Below are positions 8,075 through 15,969 of a DNA stretch of 64,000 nucleotides, one piece after another. The notes below the pieces were generated by a model, which did not search any database, was not told the DNA's origin, and was given only the letters and a program-made list of their open reading frames with translations. Position 1 is the first letter of the stretch, and every line of letters starts with the position of its first letter. The position numbers and the translations under genes are program-made. Source of the stretch: PFJX01 sp040757575 (lineage in GTDB: Bacteria > Pseudomonadota > Gammaproteobacteria > Burkholderiales > Thiobacillaceae); contig JBFLXA010000008.1 in NCBI GenBank assembly GCA_040757575.1, positions 1 to 64,000 of the forward strand, read 5' to 3'.

Positions 8075-8971
8075 ATGCTCAATTTCAAGCACCTGCATTA
8101 CTTCTACACCGTGGCCAAGACCGGGGCCGTGAACCGGGCGGCGGAAAAGCTCCATCTCACGCCCCAGACCCTGTCCGGCCAACTGGGGCAGTTTGAAGAC
8201 CGGCTTGGAGTGAGCCTGTTCCGGCGGGTCGGCCGGCGGCTGGAACTGACTGAAACCGGCCGGCTTGTGCTGTCCTATGCGGAAGAACTTTTCCAGGTCA
8301 GCACGGAACTGGAACAGGCCCTGCGGGACAGCCGGGAGCCCCAGGCCTTTCCCTTTCGGGTGGGCATTTCCGACATGGTGCCCAAATCCGTCGCCTACCA
8401 GATGCTGGCCCCGGCCCTGGGCCTGGAAGAGCCGGTGCAACTGCTGTGCCAGGAAGACCGCCTGGAACGTCTGCTAGGCGAACTGGGCCTGCACCGCCTG
8501 GACATGATCCTCACCGACCGGCCCATGCCGCCGGGCCTGGACATCCGGGGCTACAGCCACCCCCTGGTGGACTGCGGCGTAGCCTTCTTCGCCCGCAGCG
8601 ACTTGGCCGCCCGGCTGACGGGGGATTTCCCCGGCTGCCTGCACGGGGCCCCCGTGCTGCTGCCGGGCCCGGACAGCGCCCTGCGAGGCCCCCTGCTGCG
8701 CTGGCTGGAACGCCAGGACATCCTGCCCCGGCGGGTGGGGGAATTCGGCGACAGCGCCTTGATGAAATCCTTCGGCAAGGCGGGGATCGGGGTCTTTCCC
8801 GCCCCCGCCATCACGGCGGCAGAGGTGATGGCCCAGTACAACGTGGTGCAGGTGGGGGAAACCCAGGCGCTCCAGGAGCGCTTCTTCGCCATTTCCGTGG
8901 AACGGCGCATCAGTCATCCCGCCGTGCTGGCAGTCACCCAGGCAGCTCGAGCCCTGAATACCCAGGCGTGA
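8075..8971 (+). CDS. nhaR: LysR-type regulator NhaR
   Basis: 298 aa. The N-terminus MLNFKHLHYFYTVAKTGAVNRAAEKLHLTPQTLSGQL closely matches the NhaR signature (LNxxHLxYF, LHLTPQTxSGQ), and the middle keeps FRVGISDMVPKSVAYQ. NhaR is a Na+-responsive activator, usually of nhaA. No nhaA is in the window; the nearest cation transporter is the Ca2+/Na+ exchanger at 4545. The upstream gap is AT-rich and holds ATCGA-N5-TCGAT just before the start. Identification is good; target unknown. Confidence 0.85.
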   Translation: MLNFKHLHYFYTVAKTGAVNRAAEKLHLTPQTLSGQLGQFEDRLGVSLFRRVGRRLELTETGRLVLSYAEELFQVSTELEQALRDSREPQAFPFRVGISDMVPKSVAYQMLAPALGLEEPVQLLCQEDRLERLLGELGLHRLDMILTDRPMPPGLDIRGYSHPLVDCGVAFFARSDLAARLTGDFPGCLHGAPVLLPGPDSALRGPLLRWLERQDILPRRVGEFGDSALMKSFGKAGIGVFPAPAITAAEVMAQYNVVQVGETQALQERFFAISVERRISHPAVLAVTQAARALNTQA

Positions 8972-8991
8972 AACGCCACCCCGAGAGGGCT

Positions 8992-9375
8992 TCAGCCCAG
9001 ACGGACCATCTCTTCCACCTCGAAGCCCAGCACCAGCAGCCAGGCAAACATGGCAATGCCCACGGCAGCGGCAGCAATGTCCTTGATGACAGCAATCTTC
9101 TCGCTGTAGCGGGGTTCGACGAAATCGCACAGGGCCTCAATGGCGCTGTTGAAGATTTCCGCCACCAGTACGAAGGCCGTGGCCAGAAGGATCAGCAGGC
9201 TATCCACCCACTCCCGCAGGAACAGCGCAGCGATGAGCACGGGCACGGAGGCCGCCAGCTTCCAGGTGACGCTGAAATCGTAGAGAACGGCATAGCGCAG
9301 GCCAGAATAGACCGTGCGAAGCTTGCGCAGGGGATGGTAGCCCGGTTCCCCCGTGCCCAGGAATTTATTGCGCAT
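8992..9375 (-). CDS. dgkA: Diacylglycerol kinase
   Basis: 127 aa, three predicted membrane helices. It carries the DgkA catalytic signature as AEIFNSAIEALCDF (family: AExxNTAIExxVD) and the helix-3 segment KDIAAAAVGIAMFAWLLVLG. It phosphorylates diacylglycerol using ATP at the inner membrane, recycling lipid from membrane-derived oligosaccharide synthesis. It starts 3 bp after the PAP2 phosphatase gene ends, so the kinase and a lipid phosphatase are co-transcribed. Confidence 0.93.
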   Translation of the reverse strand: MRNKFLGTGEPGYHPLRKLRTVYSGLRYAVLYDFSVTWKLAASVPVLIAALFLREWVDSLLILLATAFVLVAEIFNSAIEALCDFVEPRYSEKIAVIKDIAAAAVGIAMFAWLLVLGFEVEEMVRLG

Positions 9376-9378
9376 GGA

Positions 9379-9993
9379 TCACGCCTCCGCCCGACTCTGC
9401 TTTGAAAACAGGAGGTAGAGGCCACTGACCCAGAGCGTAGCTGCCAGGGCCCCGGCCAGCACGTCCGTGGGGAAATGGACCTGCAAATGGATACGGGACC
9501 AGCCCACCAGCAGGGCCGCCAAGGCCAGCAGAGGCCAGACCCAAAGCCGGCGCCGCTCCGCCAGGATCGCGAGGGCCAAGGTCATCGCTACGACCTGGAG
9601 GGTGTGGGCACTAGGGTAGGAAGCGTCTGCCGGCAAGGGGATCAGCATGGGAAAAAGGTCCGGCCTTGGGCGGTCGATCCAGGGTTTGATGCCATGGGCC
9701 AGGGCGATGGCCCCCAGCAGGGCGGCCATCAGGAATGCGGCCTCGACACGCCGGCCGCCGCGCCACAAGGCCAGAGCCAGAACGCCGGCCAGGGGGAGCA
9801 GCAGCCATACCGACCCCAGCCAGGTGATGCCCTGCATGAACAGGTCCAGGCCCGGCTGGGCCTGGCCATGGGCCAGGCGCAAGCCGGCTTCATCCAGTCC
9901 GGTGAGGACACAGTGTCCTGCCGGGCAAAGGATCAGGCCACCCCAGGCAGGGAGCAGGAAAGCCAACAACAGACTGAACACCGCCAGCTTCAT
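9379..9993 (-). CDS. PAP2-family membrane phosphatase
   Basis: 204 aa, about five or six membrane helices. All three phosphatase motifs are visible: KPWIDRPRP (K-x6-RP), PSAH, and SRIHLQVHFPTDV (SR-x5-H-x3-D). The family removes phosphate from lipid substrates such as phosphatidate or undecaprenyl diphosphate, with the active site facing the periplasm. It is tightly coupled to dgkA, which suggests a lipid phosphorylation/dephosphorylation pair. The exact substrate cannot be told. Confidence 0.88.
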   Translation of the reverse strand: MKLAVFSLLLAFLLPAWGGLILCPAGHCVLTGLDEAGLRLAHGQAQPGLDLFMQGITWLGSVWLLLPLAGVLALALWRGGRRVEAAFLMAALLGAIALAHGIKPWIDRPRPDLFPMLIPLPADASYPSAHTLQVVAMTLALAILAERRRLWVWPLLALAALLVGWSRIHLQVHFPTDVLAGALAATLWVSGLYLLFSKQSRAEA

Positions 9994-10061
9994 GACTCGC
10001 TCCTGTGTTTCGGCCCCAGGCCGGGCAGCGGAGCGCTGCTGAAAGCCAGGGCCGGCCGGGC

Positions 10062-10361
10062 TTAGTCGTCCTCACCCAGCTCCGGGTTCCAGCCCTTGCT
10101 CCTGGCCAGGGCCATGGCCTTTTCATAGAGCTCCACGTGCCTCTGGCGCAGGTCATCAGGCAGTCGGCTGGGCAGGCTGCCGTACTTGTCCCACTCGTCC
10201 TGGACCTTGTCCATGAGCATCTGCATGCGGCCCATTTCCCAGCCGGTGCAGTCCTCGGTCTCGGGAATGAAACCGAACAGCCAGCCGTCCAGGACGATGC
10301 GGCCCAATTGGGTCATGCCATGCTTGTCGTTGCTGAAACCGACGTATTTGTTGTCGCTCAT
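10062..10361 (-). CDS. Small hypothetical protein downstream of cbbO
   Basis: 99 aa, acidic, Trp/Met-rich (WLFGFIPETEDCTGWEMGRMQMLMDKVQDEWDKYG), soluble. No family recognised. Start at 10361 (MSDNKYVGF) is chosen because homology-like density begins there, but no good ribosome binding site is visible and in-frame ATGs exist up to 10451. It lies 173 bp downstream of cbbO on the same strand, separated by REP-like palindromes, so it may be the last gene of the cbbLSQO transcript. Confidence 0.55.
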   Translation of the reverse strand: MSDNKYVGFSNDKHGMTQLGRIVLDGWLFGFIPETEDCTGWEMGRMQMLMDKVQDEWDKYGSLPSRLPDDLRQRHVELYEKAMALARSKGWNPELGEDD

Positions 10362-10451
10362 GCTGGGGTCCGGTTGAGTTTCTGTCTGGGGGGCGGGACG
10401 GGTGACCAACCCCGCCTGCTCCATGGCTGACATGAGTCCACAGGATTTCAT

Positions 10452-10535
10452 GTCAGTTCCGCACGGCCGTTCCGATGGAACTGACCTCCCCCCTGGGGGG
10501 AAACGAGCGTAGCGATTCTGGGGGTCGTTTCATGT
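10452..10535. repeat. REP-like palindromes after cbbO
   Basis: GTCAGTTCC (10452-10460) and GGAACTGAC (10477-10485) form a 9-bp inverted repeat. It is followed at once by CCCCCCTGGGGGG and the stretch GAAACGAGCGTAGCGATTC, which is typical of REP-like elements I know from other betaproteobacterial genomes. It lies between the cbbO stop and the small gene at 10062, where it can act as an RNA end or stabiliser. Confidence 0.6.
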
Positions 10536-12880
10536 CAGCGGGTCAGGCCAGCGTAAAGCAATGGGAGCTTCTCGGGAAGCCGCTGCACGTGATCCACCAC
10601 CATGTAGTTCTTTTGCCCGAAGATGCGGCTGACGTAGTTGTCGGCCCGGGGGTCCAGGCTCATGCAGTAGGTGGTGACGCCGAACTTGGCCACTTCCTCC
10701 ACCGCCTTCTTGGTGTCGTAGCGCAGGTATTGGGGATCACGCACGTCGATGTCGGCCGGTTCACCGTCGGTGATGACGATGAGCAGCTTCTTGGCGGAAC
10801 GCTGCAATTTCAGGTGGTGGCCGGCGTGGCGGATGGCGGAGCCCATGCGGGTGGACAGCTGGCCGGTCATGCCGGCCAGCCGGGCCTTGGGCTCTTCATC
10901 CCAGGACTGGTCGAAGTCCTTGAAGCGGTAGTACTCCACGTCGTGGCGGCCATCGGAGCAGAAGCCGTGGATGGCGAAGGGGTCGCCCACCTTGCTGATG
11001 GCGTCACTGAGCAGCACGCAGGCCCGGCGGGTGAGGTCCAGCACCGAGTATTCCTGGCCATGGACGATTTCATTGGTCGATTCGGACAAATCCAGCAACA
11101 CCAGGATGGAGAAGTCCCGGGTCTTGCGCACGCTGCGCATCATGATGCGCGGGTCCGGCTGGTTGCCCAGGCGGATGTCGGTGAAGCTGGCGATGGCAGC
11201 GTTGATGTCGATCTCGTCGCCGTCCTCCAGCTTGCGGATGCGCTGCACGCCCTGGGGCTGCATGGCGTCCAGCAGGAACTTCATGCGGTGGATTTCCCGC
11301 TTGTACTGGCTGGTGATGTCGTTGATGAGCTGGATGTCGCCCAGCTTGCCGCGCTTTTCCAGCACCGTGGTCCAGGCCGGGCGCTCCAGCTGGATCTGGT
11401 AGTCCCATTCGGAATAGTGGAAGGGGTCGGAGACGGGCTCCTTGCCTTCCAGGGAGTTGATGCTGACGCCTTCCTGGTCAAGGATAAATTCGGTGGGCAG
11501 CACCCAGATTTCCTGGGCGTCATCGGTGGCCAGTTCGTTGTCCACCTCGTTCACCATCTCCATGAGGCTGACGTACTTGCGCACCTGCTTCACCGACTCG
11601 TAGCCGGCGGCGGCGGCCTTGTCGAAATCGAACTCCTCGAATTGCCAGAAGTAGCGGTTGTCGTCCCGGTAGGGCGCCGTGAGCACGTCCTTGCGGGGGT
11701 TGAAGGGGATGTTCTTGTCCTTGAAGCTGTGGGCCAGGGTGACGCCGATGTCCCAGGACACCTGGTTGTCCACCAGCCGGTTGTCGGCCACGGCCTGGGC
11801 GAAGAGGGCTCGGCCTTCCTTGATCCAGGCGTCGTCGTCCTGGTAGGTCTCGTCCAGCAGGGCCCGGGCCAGGCGGTCCAGATAGTCGCCCATGGTCACG
11901 TTCTGCTGTGGAGTGGCGATGTGGAGCTTGGCCCACATGGCCTTCAGGCCCGGGAAGCGGCGGATGGAGAGCGTTTCCACCCGGGCGTCCTCGATGACGG
12001 AAATCACAGCCATCTGCATGGGGTTCAGGGCCTCGGCGGAGATGGGCTGGCGGGTTTCCACCACGTGAGCCGCGCAGTGGGCGGCGGTAGCTCGGTAGAG
12101 CTCCAGGCCGGAAACCGGCTCATGGCCTTCCGGCGCGAAGTCGTCGAAGGCGTCCGGCAGATGCAGCAGGTAGTCCTCGATGTAGGGCTTCAGGCCTTCC
12201 CGGGTCTCGTAGTCGCCAGCGGTGGGGCGCATGAAGAAATCCCGGGCCCAAAGGGCGCGCATGTACATGTTGATGCGCCGCTGCACGTCCACCAGCAGGG
12301 TGCCCTTGCGCTCCTTCTGGAGCATGGCCAGGGATTCCTTGCTCTCCAGGCCGAAGTATTTGATCTGCTCTTCGTAGTTGGTGCGGTGGGCGTGAGCACC
12401 CCACAGGGCCCAGCGACGCAGGCCACCCAGGGTGAGGTTCTGGAACAGCACTTCCAGCTTGTCCAGCATGGGGCGTACGCCCCGGGGCGCCTGGGCAATG
12501 AGGGTATTGAGGAATTGCAGGTACTTGCGGAACAGTTCCGCGTCCCCCAGACGGTTGGCAGCGGTGGGTGCCGTGGCCAACAGCAGTTCGATCACCGCGC
12601 CCGAGGTCTTGGAAGCCAGCATCAGGGAGGCAGTGGCCAGATCCGCCACCACGTCCTCCCCCACTTCCTTGGCCACCATGGGCGCCTGTTCGGTCCAGGT
12701 TTCCACCAGGGAATCCCCCCGGCCCAAGCCACGGATGGCGGAGACACCTTTGAGGTAGTTATCCAGGCCACGGGGGGACAACACCTTGGTGGCCTCATGC
12801 CAGTTGGCGTTGAGGGCCGTGCGACTGTGCTCGGAAAGGGATTCGAGCAGTTCGGCGTAGTCTTCTAGTTGGATGGACAT
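10535..12880 (-). CDS. cbbO: RuBisCO activase subunit CbbO (form I module)
   Basis: 781 aa. CbbO is the adaptor of the MoxR-type RuBisCO activase. Its C-terminal von Willebrand A domain binds RuBisCO while the CbbQ hexamer remodels inhibited active sites. The VWA domain starts near residue 590 (DFSILVLLDLSESTNE, MIDAS DxSxS) and continues to SAKKLLIVITDGEPADIDV. The N-terminal two thirds is alpha-helical. GGAG precedes the start at 12880. It follows cbbQ after a 106-bp gap that holds a long hairpin. A paralogue of similar length serves the form II module at 21221. Confidence 0.95.
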   Translation of the reverse strand: MSIQLEDYAELLESLSEHSRTALNANWHEATKVLSPRGLDNYLKGVSAIRGLGRGDSLVETWTEQAPMVAKEVGEDVVADLATASLMLASKTSGAVIELLLATAPTAANRLGDAELFRKYLQFLNTLIAQAPRGVRPMLDKLEVLFQNLTLGGLRRWALWGAHAHRTNYEEQIKYFGLESKESLAMLQKERKGTLLVDVQRRINMYMRALWARDFFMRPTAGDYETREGLKPYIEDYLLHLPDAFDDFAPEGHEPVSGLELYRATAAHCAAHVVETRQPISAEALNPMQMAVISVIEDARVETLSIRRFPGLKAMWAKLHIATPQQNVTMGDYLDRLARALLDETYQDDDAWIKEGRALFAQAVADNRLVDNQVSWDIGVTLAHSFKDKNIPFNPRKDVLTAPYRDDNRYFWQFEEFDFDKAAAAGYESVKQVRKYVSLMEMVNEVDNELATDDAQEIWVLPTEFILDQEGVSINSLEGKEPVSDPFHYSEWDYQIQLERPAWTTVLEKRGKLGDIQLINDITSQYKREIHRMKFLLDAMQPQGVQRIRKLEDGDEIDINAAIASFTDIRLGNQPDPRIMMRSVRKTRDFSILVLLDLSESTNEIVHGQEYSVLDLTRRACVLLSDAISKVGDPFAIHGFCSDGRHDVEYYRFKDFDQSWDEEPKARLAGMTGQLSTRMGSAIRHAGHHLKLQRSAKKLLIVITDGEPADIDVRDPQYLRYDTKKAVEEVAKFGVTTYCMSLDPRADNYVSRIFGQKNYMVVDHVQRLPEKLPLLYAGLTR

Positions 12881-12889
12881 GACTAGCTC

Positions 12890-12985
12890 CGGGAAACGGG
12901 AAATGGGAAACGGGAAACGTGGAACGGCACGGGTTTACGCGTTTCACGTTTCCCCTGAGGCCGTTGGGCGAGTCCCATTTCCCGC
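12890..12985. repeat. Intergenic iterated hairpin between cbbQ and cbbO
   Basis: The left arm iterates GGGAAACG/GGGAAATG (12891-12925). The right arm holds the complement in two pieces: CGTTTCACGTTTCCC (12940-12954), one mismatch from perfect, and TCCCATTTCCCGC (12973-12985). The fold would be a long stem in the cbbQO transcript. The same architecture and the same GGGAAACG unit recur between purH and purD (56519). Confidence 0.75.
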
Positions 12986-12986
12986 A

Positions 12987-13790
12987 TTAAAAGAACGTAC
13001 TCACCGCCGCATCCAGCGCATCCCGCATGTCGGGGTCGTCGGTGATGGGCCGCACCAGGGCCACGCGGCAGGCGGCCATGGGCGCCACACCCTTGGCGAT
13101 CAGGCTGCCGGCGTAGATCAGCATGCGGGTGGACAAGCCCTCGTCCAGTCCGTGGCCCTTCAGGTTGCGACTGCGCTCGGCGATGGACACCAGTTTGCCG
13201 GCGATGCCCGCATCGACGCCGGATTCATGGGCCACGATCTCAGTTTCGATGGCGTGTTCCGGGTAGGTGAAGTCCAGGCCGCCAAAACGCTGTTTGGTGG
13301 ACTGCTTCAGATCCTTCATCAGGGACTGGTAGCCCGGGTTGTAGCTGATGACGATCTGGAAATCCGGGTGGGCGTTGACCAGTTCGCCTTTCTTTTCCAG
13401 GGGCAGAACCCGGCGGTTATCGGTCAGCGGGTGGATCACCACGGTGGTGTCCTGGCGGGCTTCCACCACTTCGTCCAGGTAGCAGATAGCGCCGTGGCGG
13501 GCGGCGATGGCCAGGGGGCCATCCTGCCACTCGGTGCCGGAGGCGGACAGCAGGAAGCGGCCCACCAGGTCGGAGGCAGTCATGTCCTCGTTGCAGGCGA
13601 CGGTGATCAGGGGCTTGCCCAGCTTGTGGGCCATGTATTCCACGAAGCGGGTCTTGCCGCAGCCGGTGGGGCCCTTGAGCATCATGGGCATGCGCACGGA
13701 GTAGGCGGCTTCGAACAGAGCCACTTCGTCGGCCACGGGCCGGTAATAGGGCTCTTTGGTGATGCGGTATTGGTCAACGATGTTGCTCAT
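12987..13790 (-). CDS. cbbQ: RuBisCO activase AAA+ ATPase CbbQ (form I module)
   Basis: 267 aa MoxR-family AAA+ ATPase. Walker A is GPTGCGKTRFVEYMAHKLG (about residue 40), Walker B AICYLDEVVEA, and the sensor/arginine region follows YNPGYQSLMKDLKQSTKQRF. CbbQ forms a hexamer that, with CbbO, pulls inhibitory sugar phosphates from form I RuBisCO in an ATP-dependent way. MSNIVDQYRITKEPYY at 13790 is chosen as start; an in-frame ATG two codons upstream exists. Lies downstream of cbbS behind a terminator-like hairpin. Confidence 0.95.
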   Translation of the reverse strand: MSNIVDQYRITKEPYYRPVADEVALFEAAYSVRMPMMLKGPTGCGKTRFVEYMAHKLGKPLITVACNEDMTASDLVGRFLLSASGTEWQDGPLAIAARHGAICYLDEVVEARQDTTVVIHPLTDNRRVLPLEKKGELVNAHPDFQIVISYNPGYQSLMKDLKQSTKQRFGGLDFTYPEHAIETEIVAHESGVDAGIAGKLVSIAERSRNLKGHGLDEGLSTRMLIYAGSLIAKGVAPMAACRVALVRPITDDPDMRDALDAAVSTFF

Positions 13791-13809
13791 GGTCACAGCC
13801 TCTTTTTTA

Positions 13810-13875
13810 GTCGTGAGTAGAGAGTGGAGAGTGAAGGGTACGCCCAGGATTCAGGGGCCCTTGGCTCTCGGCTCT
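13810..13875. repeat. Weak purine/pyrimidine hairpin arms upstream of cbbQ
   Basis: An iterated purine arm (GAGTAGAGAGTGGAGAGTGAAGGG, broken into GAGAGTG units) at about 13816-13839 is followed by a pyrimidine arm (CCCTTGGCTCTCGGCTCT) at about 13858-13875. Complementarity is partial. It sits next to the terminator at 13881 and looks like a decayed member of the class seen at 12890 and 14310. Confidence 0.45.
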
Positions 13876-13880
13876 AAAAC

Positions 13881-13914
13881 AAAAACCCCGCCTCGCTTTC
13901 GCGCGGCGGGGTTT
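13881..13914 (-). terminator. Intrinsic terminator/attenuator between cbbS and cbbQ
   Basis: Read on the minus strand, AAACCCCGCC (13914-13905) pairs with GGCGGGGTTT (13892-13883) and is followed by a T-rich run (TTTTTGTTTT). It lies 24 bp after the cbbS stop. It should end most transcripts after cbbLS and lower cbbQO expression, fitting the large excess of RuBisCO over activase needed. Confidence 0.8.
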
Positions 13915-13937
13915 GGTACTGCTATCCGCCGCGCGGT

Positions 13938-14294
13938 TTAAACGGTCTTGCCGCGGTAGATCACCATGGCAGCGCCCTGGGACTGGGCGAAGTTGTCATA
14001 ACCCACCAGTCGAACGTGGTTGTTCGGGTTGGCTTTGTGACAGGCTTCGGCTTCGCCGAGGATGCGGTCGATGTCGGTCTCGCCGAACATGGGCAGCTTC
14101 CACATGTACCAGTAGTTGTCCATCAGGTGCTCGGGCTCGGTGTGCTCGATGGCGGGGTTCCAGCCCTTCTTCACGATGTACTCGACCTGCTGCTTGATCT
14201 GGTCCGCAGTCATGGCGGGCAGGTAGGAGAAGGTTTCGAACTTGCGGCTGGAGGGATCGTTCAGCCGGCTCTTGTAATCCATCATTTCAGACAT
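13938..14294 (-). CDS. cbbS: RuBisCO small subunit, form IAq
   Basis: 118 aa. The N-terminus MSEMMDYKSRLNDPSSRKFETFSYLP contains the six-residue insertion (around NDPSSR) that marks form IAq, the non-carboxysomal type usually linked to cbbQO; form IAc small subunits lack it. Conserved YWYMWKLPMFGETD and VRLVGYDNFAQSQGAAMVIYRGK follow. It pairs with CbbL in the L8S8 enzyme. Gap to cbbL is 92 bp and holds a hairpin (14310). Confidence 0.96.
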   Translation of the reverse strand: MSEMMDYKSRLNDPSSRKFETFSYLPAMTADQIKQQVEYIVKKGWNPAIEHTEPEHLMDNYWYMWKLPMFGETDIDRILGEAEACHKANPNNHVRLVGYDNFAQSQGAAMVIYRGKTV

Positions 14295-14309
14295 TTATTG
14301 CTCCTGTTA

Positions 14310-14386
14310 GTCGCAGTGAGGGGTGAGGTATGAGGCGGGGGGAAGCGCGATACGCTTCACCACTCAGTCCTCACGCCTTACGGTCA
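14310..14386. repeat. Intergenic iterated hairpin between cbbL and cbbS
   Basis: The left arm GTGAGGGGTGAGG plus TATGAGGCG (14316-14337) faces the right arm CTTCACCACTCAGTCCTCACGCC (14355-14377 region). Pairing is imperfect but long. The design matches the hairpins at 12890, 54858 and 56519 while the sequence differs. It lies inside the cbbLS transcript and may affect the L:S translation balance or message stability (inference). Confidence 0.6.
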
Positions 14387-15808
14387 TTACTTGTGGGCCA
14401 CGTCCAGCTTGTCGACGGTGTCGAACTCGAACTTGATCTCTTTCCAGGTTTCCATGGCGATCTTCAGTTCGGGGCTGTTCTTGGCAGCAGCTTCCAGGAC
14501 GGCCTTGCCTTCCTTCTCGATGGCCACGCCGCGGTTGCGGGCTTCCACGCAGGCTTCCAGGGCGACCCGGTTGGCGGCGGCGCCAGCGGCGTTGCCCCAG
14601 GGGTGACCCAGGGTGCCACCACCGAATTGCAGCACGGAATCGTCACCGAAGATGGTCACCAGGGCGGGCATGTGCCACACGTGGATACCACCGGAAGCGA
14701 CGGCGAAGGCGCCGGGCATGGAGCCCCAGTCCTGGTCGAAGAAGATGCCGCGGCTGCGGTCTTCCTTGATGTAGGGCTCGCGCAGGATGTCGATCCAGCC
14801 CAGGGTGGAGGCCCGGTCGCCTTCCAGCTTGCCCACGACGGTGCCGGTGTGCAGGTGGTCACCGCCGGACAGACGCAGGATCTTGGTCAGCACGCGGAAG
14901 TGGATACCGTGGTGGGGGTTGCGGTCCAGCACGGCGTGCATGGCGCGGTGGATGTGCAGCAGCATGCCGTTGTCGCGACACCAGTTGGCCAGGCCCGTGT
15001 TGGCGCAGAAACCGCCGGTGATGTAGTCGTGCATGATGATGGGGGCGCCGATTTCCTTGGCGTATTCGGCCCGCTTGTACATCTCTTCCGGGGTGGGGGC
15101 GGTCACGTTCAGGTAGTGGCCCTTGCGCTCGCCGGTTTCACGCTCGGCCTTGTTGATGGCTTCCATCACAAAGTCGAAACGCTGACGCCACCGCATGAAG
15201 GGCTGGCTGTTGACGTTCTCGTCGTCCTTGGTGAAATCCAGGCCACCGCGCAGGCACTCGTACACGGCGCGACCGTAGTTCTTGGCGGACAGACCCAGCT
15301 TGGGCTTGATGGTGCAGCCCAGCAGGGGACGGCCGTACTTGTTCATGATGTCGCGCTCGACCTGGATACCCATGGGCGGGCCGCCGCAGGTCTTCACGTA
15401 GGCGATGGGGAAGCGCACGTCTTCCAGACGCAGGGCGCGCACGGCCTTGAAGCCGAACACGTTACCCACCAAGGAGGTGAACACGTTCACCACGGAGCCC
15501 TCTTCGAACAGGTCGATGGGGTAGGCGATGAAGGCGTAGAAGCAGGTGTCGTCGCCAGGCACGTCCTCGATGGCGTAGGCGCGGCCCTTGTAGTAGTCCA
15601 GGTCGGTCAGCAGGTCGGTCCACACCGTGGTCCAGGTGCCAGTGGAGGACTCGGCGGCCACAGCGGCGGCGGCTTCTTCACGGTCCACACCAGCTTGGGG
15701 GGTAATCTTGAAACAGGCCAGGATGTCGGTATCCAGGGGGGTGTACTCGGGCATCCAGTAGGTCTGGCGGTACTCTTTCACGCCAGCGTTGTAGGTCTTC
15801 ACAGCCAT
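14387..15808 (-). CDS. cbbL: RuBisCO large subunit, form IA
   Basis: 473 aa, the normal form I length. Active-site elements are all visible: GCTIKPKLGLS, GGLDFTKDDENVNS (carbamylated Lys and metal-binding Asp/Glu), HIHRAMHAV, loop 6 GTVVGKLEGDR, and GGGTLGHPWG near the C-terminus. It carboxylates ribulose 1,5-bisphosphate in the Calvin cycle. Start at 15808 (MAVKTYNAGV) follows AAGGAG. It is the first gene of cbbLSQO and divergent from a cbbR at 15970. The paired small subunit assigns the enzyme to the IAq subtype. Confidence 0.98.
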   Translation of the reverse strand: MAVKTYNAGVKEYRQTYWMPEYTPLDTDILACFKITPQAGVDREEAAAAVAAESSTGTWTTVWTDLLTDLDYYKGRAYAIEDVPGDDTCFYAFIAYPIDLFEEGSVVNVFTSLVGNVFGFKAVRALRLEDVRFPIAYVKTCGGPPMGIQVERDIMNKYGRPLLGCTIKPKLGLSAKNYGRAVYECLRGGLDFTKDDENVNSQPFMRWRQRFDFVMEAINKAERETGERKGHYLNVTAPTPEEMYKRAEYAKEIGAPIIMHDYITGGFCANTGLANWCRDNGMLLHIHRAMHAVLDRNPHHGIHFRVLTKILRLSGGDHLHTGTVVGKLEGDRASTLGWIDILREPYIKEDRSRGIFFDQDWGSMPGAFAVASGGIHVWHMPALVTIFGDDSVLQFGGGTLGHPWGNAAGAAANRVALEACVEARNRGVAIEKEGKAVLEAAAKNSPELKIAMETWKEIKFEFDTVDKLDVAHK

Positions 15809-15926
15809 GTATCGCTCCTTGCAAGGATGTTTGGTTGATACGCCGGAGCGGGATTTCCGTACCGGGGTGGGGCGCATCTTGATCTCGTGACAACATAAAT
15901 AACAGTCACGATTTTCTATTTTGTTG

Positions 15927-15942
15927 ATAGATTTATATCTAT
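15927..15942. promoter_or_regulatory. Palindrome in the cbbL-cbbR divergent gap
   Basis: ATAGAT-TTAT-ATCTAT at 15927-15942 lies in an AT-rich stretch between the divergent cbbL and cbbR starts. The symmetry and T-N11-A-type spacing fit a LysR-family operator. Assignment to CbbR is by position only. Confidence 0.45.
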
Positions 15943-15969
15943 ACACACTCATGGACCGAGAGGACGCCC

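Noticed and set aside
10475..12868. A 797-codon plus-strand frame opposite cbbO1
   Set aside because: The minus-strand frame encodes a clear CbbO with a VWA domain. The antisense product is low complexity (Val/His/Gly) without motifs.
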